In this document: positions 15,980-25,900 of the stretch, piece after piece
Numbering within the stretch: the stretch's first letter is position 1
How the letters are laid out: each line of letters opens with the position of its first letter
Assembly: GCF_007713715.1 (NCBI RefSeq)
Contig: NZ_VJWX01000020.1
Span: 1-32,641 of the forward strand
Length of the DNA: 32,641 nucleotides
DNA from: Amycolatopsis rhizosphaerae
GTDB taxonomy: Bacteria > Actinomycetota > Actinomycetes > Mycobacteriales > Pseudonocardiaceae
Direction of reading: 5' to 3'
The notes under the pieces: generated by a model
Databases searched by the model: none
What the model was told of the DNA's origin: nothing
What the model saw: the letters and a program-made list of their open reading frames with translations, nothing else
Position numbers and translations under genes: made by a program

Positions 15980-18456
15980 CGCGCGGCATCCGGGTGACGC
16001 GGGCCGTGCCCCGGCGGCGGGTTGAGCGTCGAGGTGTAGTTCTCCCCGTCGATCAGCGGCGTGGTGAGGCTGACTCCGGCCGCCGCCATTCGGTCGTACT
16101 CCGCGAGGATCAGTTCCTTGGTGCGGTAGCTGCCGTACTTGGCCTCATCCTTGCGCTTGACGATCGGGAAGGTGTCGAGGATGTAGTCCGCGTCCTCGCG
16201 GGAGATCCCGTAGAGGTGGAAGAAGAGCGCGTCGAGTTCGGCGCGGATGATCGCGCGCCGTTCGTCGTCCCAGACGAACGGTGCGCCAGTGTCGCCCAGA
16301 TCTCGAGCGAAGGGGGCGATATCGTGAGCCGTATAGGATAGTTCGAGCACGCGGGATGCGATAAATATGGCGTGCACCGACAACACTGAAGGCGAAGCGA
16401 TCGGAAGCTGATAAACAGTAAAGAACTTTAGGTGCGTTCCTCCAACCTTCTGTCGCGCTGCAAAGTCAAGCACAAACGATGACAAACAGCCAACTAAACC
16501 ACTCACAGGCTCTTCAGTGGGCAGCATCAGCAATGTTCCATCAGGAGCTGCTGCGCGAGCAAATAGACTATTAATCATGGTGCGCTCATCCGTGGCTCGA
16601 CAGATATCGCGCCACCCGACGAGCCAGCCGCGGTCCCAATGTTTTACGGCAAGCCGGGTGGCAACACCGGCTTCGTAGATCCGGTTCCCGTTCTTGCCGA
16701 AGCGATCCGTGGGAATATCTTCCTCGGACACCCAGTAGCGCGGAAGGACGACAGCGTTCGGGTCTTGTTTCTCGGTCAGATCGCGTGTAGATCCATCCTC
16801 GTTGTACGTTGCCCACCGATGGTCGTAGTGGTGCACCATTTTCGCCTCGTACAGCGGCAGCATACGCGCAGTGCCCTTGGCGAAGACGTTGCCGGTGAGG
16901 GTCCAGCCGTCCCGCTCAAGTTCCTCTCGTTTGTGGAAGAGGTGCGAGTCGCTTGTCATGTTGAACAGTCCCTGCATGAACGATACGCCCCACGGGTTGC
17001 TGCCGCCGCGACCAAGCTCATCAGGTTCTTTCACCAGCACCGGTACCCGGCGATAAATCCCGAGCGTTATCTCGGCATCCCGGCGAGAGCGGAAGATAGG
17101 ACACGTTCCGGTGTTGGGGTTGAGGAGGGTGATCTCCTCGGGCGTGAGCGCGAACGCCTTGTTCGCGTCGTCGAGTTCCGCCGGGTCATGCAGGAAGAAA
17201 GCGAACGTGGCGGCATCCTCGCGCAGACCTCGCCCCGTAATCGACAGAACACAGAACTTCATGCGTGAGTCAACGGCAGGAAAGAGATTGCTCCGATTCT
17301 CGAAGTCGTAGAGAGCGGCAAGAGAGGCCGCCTGAACTAAGTCTTTGAAGAAATACTGGGTGGTTGCATCGGTCGCGATGCCGGTGGGAAGAACCATCCC
17401 CATACGTCCACGAGAGCGGATTAACTGTCGCCCTTGCTCGGCAAATACGGGGTCGGTCTTTATTCGACCACGGCCACACAATGGGAAGATTTCAGAATTG
17501 CTCGCGAAATGTCTACTTCCATCAATTTTTCGCTTCGCTTCCTCGTAAATATGGAACAAAAAGGAGTTTTCTTCTCGAAGCCGTCCGATGAGCTTCTTCC
17601 GCTTGTCTCCGGCCGCTGCGGCGATTGCTGGGGAACGAGACGAGAAGAACTCCTGTTCCTTGAGTTCCAGGTGCTCCCACGGCGGGTTACCCAGCACGCA
17701 GTCGAATCCCTCACCCCAACCGGTCCCCTCAGTCACCGCCGAGCCGTCGTCGGGCACCGAGAAGACCTCAGGGAACTCCAGGTGCCAGTGGAAGAACCGG
17801 TACTGCTCGCGCAGCCGGACGATCTCGTCATGCGTCTCCTGCGATGCTGCCTTGCCTTCCGGGTCTTGCAGCCCCCGGAAGACCTTCTCCGTCACCGCCT
17901 GGGGAGCATCCGCGTCCTTGGGCCAGAGGAACGCGGCGCACCAGGCGTCAGCCACGTGCAGCGCGTGCCGGTACCCGGCAGACTCGGCGAACTTACGGTA
18001 GTCAGACTCCTGGCGACGCACTCCGCGCAACTGACCGGGGACGGTCTTCATCAGTTGCCGGACGTCGGCCGCGAACGCGGCGTTGGACACCTTCGTCTCG
18101 GTGTGGATCTCGAACAGCTCTCCCTGGCCGAGGCGTTCCGACTTGTTCTGGCGCGCCAGCGACCTGGCGAACTTCTTGTCGTCGCCCTCGATGGGATTGA
18201 ACGCCTCGTCCGGGATTCCCTTGCGGAGCAAACCAGGTGTGGCGCCGATAAGAGCGTTACCGCACTTGATGTGCGCGTCCAGGAAGCTCAGCGCCGTTCC
18301 CGATTCCATGGCTTCCAGCCACAGCGAGACCTTGGCGAGTTCGACCGCCATCGGGTTGAGATCGACGCCGTAGATACAGCGGGCGATGACCTCATGCAGC
18401 GCGCTGCGCACCGCGTCCGTCGTCGGCTCGGGGTTGTGCTCCCGCACCGACGCCAC
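15976..18456 (-). CDS. Eco57I-type adenine methyltransferase, C-terminal part (frameshifted, DrmMI-like)
   Basis: This 826-residue frame is the catalytic and target-recognition part of a giant N6-adenine methyltransferase. The listed start is the GTG at 18456. The same frame is open back to 18618 and includes the S-adenosylmethionine motif I CDPACGSGHF (18490-18519), followed by IYGVDLNPMAVELAKVSLWL. Motif IV NPPW lies near 17690 (VLGNPPWEH). A protein starting at 18456 would lack motif I and should be inactive, so this frame is best read as a continuation of the gene at 18569-20059. Removing one base gives a continuous frame of 1360 residues, a size close to class 1 DISARM DrmMI proteins. 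The segment after NPPW has clearly lower GC than its surroundings at about 16321-16620 and 17461-17580. It ends in a GTGA overlap with mcrB. Confidence 0.82.
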   Translation of the reverse strand: MASVREHNPEPTTDAVRSALHEVIARCIYGVDLNPMAVELAKVSLWLEAMESGTALSFLDAHIKCGNALIGATPGLLRKGIPDEAFNPIEGDDKKFARSLARQNKSERLGQGELFEIHTETKVSNAAFAADVRQLMKTVPGQLRGVRRQESDYRKFAESAGYRHALHVADAWCAAFLWPKDADAPQAVTEKVFRGLQDPEGKAASQETHDEIVRLREQYRFFHWHLEFPEVFSVPDDGSAVTEGTGWGEGFDCVLGNPPWEHLELKEQEFFSSRSPAIAAAAGDKRKKLIGRLREENSFLFHIYEEAKRKIDGSRHFASNSEIFPLCGRGRIKTDPVFAEQGRQLIRSRGRMGMVLPTGIATDATTQYFFKDLVQAASLAALYDFENRSNLFPAVDSRMKFCVLSITGRGLREDAATFAFFLHDPAELDDANKAFALTPEEITLLNPNTGTCPIFRSRRDAEITLGIYRRVPVLVKEPDELGRGGSNPWGVSFMQGLFNMTSDSHLFHKREELERDGWTLTGNVFAKGTARMLPLYEAKMVHHYDHRWATYNEDGSTRDLTEKQDPNAVVLPRYWVSEEDIPTDRFGKNGNRIYEAGVATRLAVKHWDRGWLVGWRDICRATDERTMINSLFARAAAPDGTLLMLPTEEPVSGLVGCLSSFVLDFAARQKVGGTHLKFFTVYQLPIASPSVLSVHAIFIASRVLELSYTAHDIAPFARDLGDTGAPFVWDDERRAIIRAELDALFFHLYGISREDADYILDTFPIVKRKDEAKYGSYRTKELILAEYDRMAAAGVSLTTPLIDGENYTSTLNPPPGHGPRHPDAAR

Positions 18457-18568
18457 CCGCTTCGCGATACGCCGGGCCGCGGCAACCAGGAAGTGGCCCG
18501 AGCCGCAGGCGGGGTCGCATACCTTCAGCGACAGCAGTTCGTTGACGATCCGCTCGGCCGGATCCGGC

Positions 18569-18618
18569 TCACCTGGCCGCCGTAGCCGCGATCTCGGCCC
18601 GCTTGACCGCGTCGTCGA
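18569..18618 (-). other. Frameshift zone joining the two halves of the methyltransferase
   Basis: Both reading frames are open between 18572 and 18618; the upstream frame ends at TGA 18571-18569 in the context GCC AGG TGA GCC. One extra base in this zone explains the split: dropping the A of AGG gives GCC GGT GAG CCG, which runs directly into the motif I frame. The summed length 15976-20059 is 4084 bases, one more than a multiple of three. A sequencing error, a real inactivating insertion, or +1 slippage at AGG-TGA would all look like this. Confidence 0.7.
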
Positions 18619-20059
18619 TCACTGGGTCCAACGTCGAGTCCAGCAGGCAGTCGATCAGCGAGGACGGGGTGTAGTACGAACCCGTGGTCTTGCGGCTGTT
18701 ACCCGCCATCGCCACCAACTCGAAGGTGCGATCCACCGCGCTGTGTTTCGGCACCAGTTCCAGCAGCGACTCGTAGATCGAGCCGAGTTCTTCGGCGTCC
18801 AGATGCTGGTAGTCGACCGAACGCCACCGGCGCGAGTCCACGTCGCGCACCTGCGCGAGGTGCCGCACGGCGGAGAGCAAGTACTCGTTGGACAGAGCCA
18901 GGCCCCAAAGCGGGGCGTCGGCGTCGTTGTCGTCAAAGATCCCGCCGAGACCCGGCAGGCCCAGTTCGGGGCGGCCCTGCTCGTCTCCCAGCGCGTCGAG
19001 CACAATACGTAGCGCCCGGTACAGGTCGTCGTGCGCGGTTCCCCGCCGACGGCGAGCATGTTCCCGCAGTCTGGCCGTGGAGAAGTAGGCGGTGTAACGG
19101 TCTTTCGCCTGCTGGTCGGCCTCCTTGGAGTGGAGGACACCCCGGTCCTCCACGACGAAGAGGAACAGCATCCGGTACACCAGCCGCAACAGGGCGGTGT
19201 GGAAGGTGTGGACGTCGAGGTTGGCGCGCAGCTCGCCGTTGTCTGGGTGCTTGAGGAAACCGGTGCCGAGCGTGGTGATCGCCTGCTGCACCCCGTCGCG
19301 GAGCTGGTCCAGGGCACGGGTGCCCGACGCGATGGCGTCGACGCGCCACTTCTCCAGCCAGCACGTCGAGGGTGCGGCGCCCTCGGCCACCGCGAACCGC
19401 GTGACGTGCAGCAGCCGGTACAGCAGCACGAACTCGCTGAACAGCTCGCCGTCGAAGATGGCTTCCAGATCGAACTCGACGTACGAAGCAGTCGCAAGGG
19501 CACTGGAGTCCCGCAGCAGCCGGAGCTGGCGGCCGTTGCTCACCACGCCCCACAGGTGGGTTTCCGTCCGGTTCAGGCATTCCTGCACCAGTGACTGTGC
19601 CGGAACGGTGCCCGCACCGCCCGGCCGTTTGTCCAATGAGATGTGCCAGGCGGCCAGATGCACGGGCACGTGGTTCCAGCGGTGGCTGATGGCGAAAGTC
19701 TTCCCGCCGTCGTCCGCGCTGATGCCCGATTCGCCCAGTTCGGTCAGCGCGCCGAAACCGAGTTCGTGAAACAGCGGCGCAAGCCACTGGCTGACCGCGA
19801 GACCGGTCGGGTCGGCGGGCACCTCGGTTTGCGGGGCCGGCGGCAACTTCTCGCGCAGTTCCTTCCACACCGATTTCAAGTAGTCCCAGTGACGTTCCGC
19901 CTCGTCACTCACCGAGCGAGCCCCGACCACCCGGTAGTCGGCGGGCCGGGAGCCGGTCACGTCCTTGCCTTCGCTGATGCGCACCAGCATGTCGGCGGGC
20001 AGCAGGGCGCCGACCGTGTGGACGGCGGAGAAAACCTGGTTACGAGCGACAGCGGACAT
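18569..20059 (-). CDS. Eco57I-type adenine methyltransferase, N-terminal part (frameshifted, DrmMI-like)
   Basis: A 496-residue frame starting MSAVARNQVFSAVHTVGALL; its ATG shares one base with the stop of the SNF2 gene (TGATG). It has the helical N-terminal region typical of very large Eco57I/PglX/DrmMI methylases and ends with TTGSYYTPSSLIDCLLDSTL and DPVIDD, the element that normally lies about 30-60 residues before motif I. The frame then stops, and motif I appears in the next frame. On its own this piece cannot bind S-adenosylmethionine. In a working system the full enzyme would mark host DNA at adenine to protect it from the operon's own helicase-nuclease components. The proximity of the SNF2 gene is the same as in class 1 DISARM (drmD-drmMI). 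Confidence 0.78.
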   Translation of the reverse strand: MSAVARNQVFSAVHTVGALLPADMLVRISEGKDVTGSRPADYRVVGARSVSDEAERHWDYLKSVWKELREKLPPAPQTEVPADPTGLAVSQWLAPLFHELGFGALTELGESGISADDGGKTFAISHRWNHVPVHLAAWHISLDKRPGGAGTVPAQSLVQECLNRTETHLWGVVSNGRQLRLLRDSSALATASYVEFDLEAIFDGELFSEFVLLYRLLHVTRFAVAEGAAPSTCWLEKWRVDAIASGTRALDQLRDGVQQAITTLGTGFLKHPDNGELRANLDVHTFHTALLRLVYRMLFLFVVEDRGVLHSKEADQQAKDRYTAYFSTARLREHARRRRGTAHDDLYRALRIVLDALGDEQGRPELGLPGLGGIFDDNDADAPLWGLALSNEYLLSAVRHLAQVRDVDSRRWRSVDYQHLDAEELGSIYESLLELVPKHSAVDRTFELVAMAGNSRKTTGSYYTPSSLIDCLLDSTLDPVIDDAVKRAEIAATAAR

Positions 20060-22956
20060 CAGGCGGCCCCTCCCGAGACCGGCAGGTACACGTAGGCGCC
20101 GAGAACGTCGGCAGGTTTCTGTGCGACCACGTTCACACCGCGGACGATCTCTCCGGACACGCTGCGCACCCGGCGGTGCGAGGCGAGCAGTTCGGCGGCC
20201 AACTCATCCCCATAGGACAGTAGGTGCTCATCTGCGGCAGGCAGCGCGTCCAGTAGGCGCTTGATGCTCCGCTCGGCGAAGGTCGGGTCGGTGTTCTCGT
20301 CGGCGGTCAGCTCGACAAGGTCCAATGCCTCGTGCGGCGAGAGCCAGGCAGCCTTCTCCGGGGTGCCTCGGAAGGCGAGCAGCCGGGCGTCTTCGGCGAC
20401 CAGTTGCCGTTCCCCCGAGCGGGACGGCAGGGTCAACTGGAAACGGTAACGGACCAGCAGCAGGGTGGTGCGCACGTCCACGCCCTTGGTGCGGATGACG
20501 CCGCATCGCCTCGCCGGACGCGGCCCGCTGACTTTGCCGTCCAGCGCGGCATTGAGCACGTATCCGGCGACGGCGCCCACCACCGGGTCGGTGCGGACCA
20601 GTGCGACCTCCCCGCGTGCGACCGCGGCCGTGGTGCGGAACGGCACGAGCCTTCCCTGTTCGACGGCCTCACCGCCCAGCAAAGGCGCCAGCGCGTCCCG
20701 AAGTCCGGCGGGAGTGCCACTGAAGTCCGCGGTGAACTCGCCCTCGCCGTTGCCCCGCACCACCGCTTCCAGCGCGGGCAACGCGAGCCGGACGAATTCC
20801 CGGACTTCGCTCGCCCGGCCCAGCGTGTCCCGGATGGCGGCGACCTCCCGGGCCACCTCCTCCGGGTGGATGGCGCGCTGGGCGAAGCGGGAGCGGGACG
20901 TCTTCTCCCGCTCCGCCGCCGACTGCCAGTCCGACTCCAGAGCCTTGGCCTTGGCGTCGAGGTTGTCGACCTCGAACAGGCTCGCCTGCTCCGGTTGCTG
21001 CTTGCGCATCAGCAGCCACTCGACGATCGCGTCCGTCACGCCGGACGAAGCCGCATCCGGTACCGACACCGAGATGCCCAGGTCCTTGCGGATCTGGCGG
21101 TGTTTCTTCAGCAGAACTTCGAGCACCTTGCCGTCGATGCCGTTGTCGCTGCCGTAGAGCGTGACCACCCGGACCACGTCGCGCTTCTGGCCGTAGCGGT
21201 CGACCCGGCCTTCCCGCTGGTCGTGCCGGGTCGGGTTCCAGGCCAGGTCGTAGTGCACCACCGCGTCGAAGTGGTGCTGGAGGTTCACGCCCTCGGACAG
21301 GCAGTCGGTGGCGACCAGCACCCGGCGCGCCGCCGGATCCTCCCCGGCCTTCGCGGCAAGTTCCCCGATGCGCTGGAGCCGCTGCTGCGGGGACAGGGTT
21401 CCGGTGACCGCTCGGATCACGGTCTTCTTACCGAGATCGCCCTCAAGGTGCTGGGCGACGTAGTCGGCAGTGGGAATGTAGCGGCAGAAGACGATGGGGT
21501 GGTAGCCGTCGGCGAGCAGTGCCTTGAGGTGTTTGATCAACGCGGCAAGCTTGCGGTCTTCCGCCGGGCCCTCGAGTTGCTTCGCCCGTTCGGCCAGTTC
21601 AGCCAACTGTGCTCCGGCCTGGCCGGTCTCGGCGCCGGGCACCACGTCGAGCCCTTCGAGCGCGTCGCTGTCGCCGCTGTCCCGGGTGAGCGGTGCGCCC
21701 AGGCGATCGGCTTCCTCGGGAGTGGCGGCAGCCGCCGCGGCCGACCTGGTCTCCAGGGTCTGCGCCGCAGCCCGGGGGGACGACACCATCGAGCGCAGCA
21801 GTGCGATAGCCGACCACCAGGCGATGCGGGCTTCGCGCTTGCCCGTCTGGCCTGCCGCGGCGACGCGCTCGCCCGCATACGCGACGGCGTCATCGAGCAG
21901 CGCCCGGTAGGCGGGCGAGAGTTTGTAGGTCTCGTCCTTGAAGAACCGATCCGAGGGAAAGGTAGTGTCCTCACGCAGGCTGGCGTCGGAGATCCCATCC
22001 TGCTCGGTGAGGAACTGCCGCACATCCGCGCGCTTACGTTGCACGAAGTGCGCGGCCAGCAGCCGCCTGCCAGCGGTGCTGTCGAAGTCCACGGCAGACA
22101 GCTCGGGCTTGAGCAGGCCGAGGAGTCCGCGGAACGCCGCCTCCTTGCCACTGTGGGGGGTGGCGGTCACTAACAGCAGATGCCGCTCGGCGTCGGCGGC
22201 GATCCGCTGCAGCAGCTCGTAGCGCAGTTGACTCTGCGTGGACGCGCTGTCGTCCGCGGAGACGCAGGTGTGCGCCTCGTCGACGATGACGAGATCCGGG
22301 CAGTGCTTGACGAAATCGTCTCGGTGCCGGGTCGATTTGATGAAGTCGGTGGACACCACGACGTGCGGGTACTTGTCGAACAGCGACTGTCCCAGGTCCA
22401 GTCCGCGCTCCAGCTTGGACACGGTGGACGCCAGCACCAGTTCGGCGTCGATACCGAACTTGCTGCGCAACTCCTCCTGCCACTGTTCGGCCAGCGCCGG
22501 GGAGCACAGCACCGCCAGGCCGCGGGCGCTGCCCTGAGCCAGCAGTTCGGCGGCGATCAGGCCGGCTTCCACGGTCTTGCCGATTCCCACGTCATCGGAA
22601 ATCAGCATCCGCACCACGCGCTGCCGCAATGCCATCAGCAACGGCACGAGCTGATACGCCCGTGGCTCGACGGCGATTCCGGCAAGCGACCGGAACGGCC
22701 CAGCGCCGGAGCGAAAACCGATGCGCAGCGCGGACCGGAGCAGGCCCGCGGCCAGCGCGTCACCGAGATCGTCGGCCGACGGCGGCGGGAAGGTGGCGTC
22801 ACGAACCTCTTCGAAGGCGGGGAAGACTGCCGCGATGTCGTCATCGGTGCCGCCGAGAGGGCGCAGCACCAGCATGTCCGCCGCGGTCTCCGGCAGGACG
22901 ATCCACTCGCGTCCGCGCGCGGACACCAGGGAACCCGGGATGTAGGTGGTTGTCAT
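20059..22956 (-). CDS. SNF2-family helicase/translocase, DrmD-like
   Basis: A 965-residue superfamily 2 ATPase starting MTTTYIPGSLVSARG at ATG 22956, 25 bases after the kinase-helicase stop; GGAA lies about nine bases before the ATG. Motifs are DDVGIGKT (121-128, a SNF2 variant of Walker A), VIVDEAH (about 223-229), LLVTATPHSGK just after, and a C-terminal helicase domain with ATDCLSEGVNLQ and the arginine-finger motif RHDQREGRVDRYGQ. The first 100 residues contain YIPGSLV and EPRAYQLVPLL, as seen in RapA/DrmD-type proteins. It should translocate on double-stranded DNA. In class 1 DISARM, DrmD sits beside DrmMI exactly as here, which is why I compare them. It does not carry an obvious nuclease domain. 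Confidence 0.85.
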   Translation of the reverse strand: MTTTYIPGSLVSARGREWIVLPETAADMLVLRPLGGTDDDIAAVFPAFEEVRDATFPPPSADDLGDALAAGLLRSALRIGFRSGAGPFRSLAGIAVEPRAYQLVPLLMALRQRVVRMLISDDVGIGKTVEAGLIAAELLAQGSARGLAVLCSPALAEQWQEELRSKFGIDAELVLASTVSKLERGLDLGQSLFDKYPHVVVSTDFIKSTRHRDDFVKHCPDLVIVDEAHTCVSADDSASTQSQLRYELLQRIAADAERHLLLVTATPHSGKEAAFRGLLGLLKPELSAVDFDSTAGRRLLAAHFVQRKRADVRQFLTEQDGISDASLREDTTFPSDRFFKDETYKLSPAYRALLDDAVAYAGERVAAAGQTGKREARIAWWSAIALLRSMVSSPRAAAQTLETRSAAAAAATPEEADRLGAPLTRDSGDSDALEGLDVVPGAETGQAGAQLAELAERAKQLEGPAEDRKLAALIKHLKALLADGYHPIVFCRYIPTADYVAQHLEGDLGKKTVIRAVTGTLSPQQRLQRIGELAAKAGEDPAARRVLVATDCLSEGVNLQHHFDAVVHYDLAWNPTRHDQREGRVDRYGQKRDVVRVVTLYGSDNGIDGKVLEVLLKKHRQIRKDLGISVSVPDAASSGVTDAIVEWLLMRKQQPEQASLFEVDNLDAKAKALESDWQSAAEREKTSRSRFAQRAIHPEEVAREVAAIRDTLGRASEVREFVRLALPALEAVVRGNGEGEFTADFSGTPAGLRDALAPLLGGEAVEQGRLVPFRTTAAVARGEVALVRTDPVVGAVAGYVLNAALDGKVSGPRPARRCGVIRTKGVDVRTTLLLVRYRFQLTLPSRSGERQLVAEDARLLAFRGTPEKAAWLSPHEALDLVELTADENTDPTFAERSIKRLLDALPAADEHLLSYGDELAAELLASHRRVRSVSGEIVRGVNVVAQKPADVLGAYVYLPVSGGAA

Positions 22957-22981
22957 GTTCGCTATTCCGTCTTCCTGATCG

Positions 22982-25900
22982 TCAAGCAGTCGCGCCGGGG
23001 CCGAAATACCGCTGAAACTCCTGAGCAATGGCCCGCCAGTCCCCGTCATGGGGGAATCGGACGACCTCCCAGCCCGCGTCGTAGAGGCGCTCTTGGGCAT
23101 CGGCGTCCCGCTGGGCCACGGTGGCGTGCTCGTGCACCGGGCCGTCGACGAACACCGCGAGGCTGACTCCGGGCAGCCGGTAGATGAAGTCGGGTCGGGC
23201 CAGTGCCTCCGAGACGAAGGTCTGCGCCTCGTCCGGCAGCCGAAGCCCCTGCTCCTTCAGCCACGTGATCAGCCGCTCCTCCAGCCGCGTGTCCGACTGC
23301 GAGGTCAGGCGCGCGAGCTGGTCGGTGCGGGACTCGTTCTGACCGGCAGGCAATGCCTGCGCGCTCGCCAGGCGGAGCAGCAGCTCACGCACGGAATGCC
23401 GGTCGATCGCACCGTGGTTGAGCTGGTTGCCGTAGGTCAGCAGGCAGTCGTAGCAGCCGCGCGCGCACGGGCGGTCAGGGTGCGGACCGCCGCGATCGTG
23501 ACCGTCTCGGTCGAAGTGACAGATGTCCAGTGCGGCGACCGCGGCCCTGGCCAGCGCCGCCGGGTCCGACTGCATCAGTCGAAGCACCCCCGCGCCGCCC
23601 TCGGCCGCCTCGGTGAACAGAATCCGGTCGCGTGGGCCGTGGTCGGGCGGCAGCAGTTCGGCGGTCAGTTCCGCGTCTTCCAGCTCGAACTCGGACTCGA
23701 TACCGCGTTCCAGCGCGTACATCAGCGACAGCGCCACCTCTTCCGGGAGCGGTTGGGCCAGTTGCAGCACCAGAATGTTGCGTCGGTCCTCGACGTAGGG
23801 GATCACCCGCTTCTTGCGGCGCTTCTCGTTGCCGTCCGCGTCGACAACGGGCATTTCGCTGGAGTCGCCGGATGCATCAGCGGCGTCCCGCTCGTTCATC
23901 CACCGCCCGTCCGCGGGATCGAGCCAGAAACCGTCAGGCTCGTCCTCTTTGGCGCGAATGCGGCCCACGTTCGTGATGCGCACGGTTGCCGAATCGCCGT
24001 AGGTCACGGTGGCGATCTCCCCCGTCGCGTCGCTGACTTTCGCGTCACGGCGCCCGGGCCGCAGCCCGTGGTCGTGGAACCGGTAGGAGGTCACGAGGCG
24101 GAACCCGGCGCGGCGGCGTTCCTCTTCGTCAGAAGAGATCCGCTCACGCCGCCGCGTGTAGACCGTGTGCAGATTGAGCAGACCGCTGGTGATCTCGCGC
24201 AGCGGCTCGTCACACATCTGACAACGGTCGGCCTTGTCGTTCTGGTCGTGGTGGTAACCGCACGCCGTGCAGCGTTTGGCGCTTGTGGTCACCACATCGC
24301 CACTGCCATCGGACGGCAACTGGATCCGGGTGACCTGGTAGCGAGCGCCTTCGTGGTAGATCAGCGCTCCGGGCCCGAACTCGCGGATGGCGAGGAACCG
24401 CGGACGCTGCAGGTAGTCACCCTCGCCGAAGCGCCGCCCCGAGGTGGGGATGTAGGCGGCGAGCGGCAGCCGCGGGAAGGAGTAGCCGGGCAGGAACCCC
24501 TCGCTGGCCAAGTAGCGGTACGGGTTGAAGTCCGACAACACCGACTTGCTGTCCGGGGTTTCGTTCTTGAGCAGGTTGAGCTGGGTTTCGGCTTCCCGGC
24601 GACGGTTGACGGCGATCTGACGGTCGCGTTCGGACAGCGTGTGGTCCAGTACTCGCTTGTTCTGCTCGGCCTGGTCGGCCTGCGCGGCGCGAAAGAGATC
24701 GCGCCACCGGTCGAACGCCTCGTTGAACTGCCGGGGTGCCGCCCGGACGGTGTCGTCGATCCACTGGTCGTCCCACCATGCGGAGTCGGCAAGATCGCCC
24801 CGCAAACCGCCGAGCACCTCGCGTGTGGCTTCTGCCGCCCGGCGAGGCACCAGCGCGTCTTTGAGCGCCGTCTCCACGTGGTCGAGCAACGGGAGCTTGG
24901 GGTCACTGATGTCGACGATCTCCGGGACGGCACGACCCAGCTTCAGACCCGACTCCGCCAGCCAGATCGCCTGCACGTGCGAACGGACCAGGTCCTCGTT
25001 GGCCAGATCGAGCCGGGGCGGGGCCACGGCGCCGGCCACCATCCGTTCGGAGCGGCGGAAGTAGTACTGGTCGTGGCTGTTGCCGGTGGCGCAGTAGGTG
25101 GTGACCAGCGCGGGCTGCCCGGACCGGCCCGCGCGGCCGCTGCGCTGGGCGTAGTTGGCCGGAGTGGGCGGGACGTTGCGCATCATCACCGCGTTCAACT
25201 CGGAGATGTCCACACCCAGCTCCATGGTGGGTGAGCAGTACAGCAGTTTCAGCTCGCCCTTGCGGAACGCTTCCTCGCGCTGTTCCCGGTCCGCCGGGGT
25301 CACCTGTGCGGTGTGCTCGCGGGCGACCAGTCCGCCGAGTGTGCCCGCCGTGTCCCGGTAAAGGTCCCGGAAGAACCTGTTGACGCGCGGTCCCTCGCCA
25401 CTGGCGTAGGTACGGGTGAGCGGGTCGTGTACGCCGACCTCGCCGGTGCCCGCCTGCCAGACCAGGATGCGGGCGGCCACCCGGTAGCCGGTGACCGTCG
25501 ACGTGGGCCTGCCACGACGGCCGTACTGGGGAGAAGCCTTGACGCGTTGGACCATGCTCGCGTCGGCGAGCGTTTCCAGCAGATCGGCCACGATCTGCTG
25601 CGCGTCGTCCGGGGACAAGTCGGGAAAGTGCACGCGCCGCAGGTACTTGCCGAACTTGCCACGGCCCGACAGGTACAGGCCCGCGTTGTCCATGCCGGGT
25701 TTGCGGCCGAACGGGAATGCGGTCCCCTCCGGCTCTCGGTCACTGCTGGACAACACCCACGGGTCGATCAGGCGTTCCTCGCTGGCCCGCTGCAGCGTGT
25801 AGAAGTCATCACGGAAATACTGCACGTCGATGGCCAGCGACCGGCGCATCTCGTCAAGCAAGGCGCGGATGATCTCGGTGCGCTGCCCTGGTTCGGCGTC

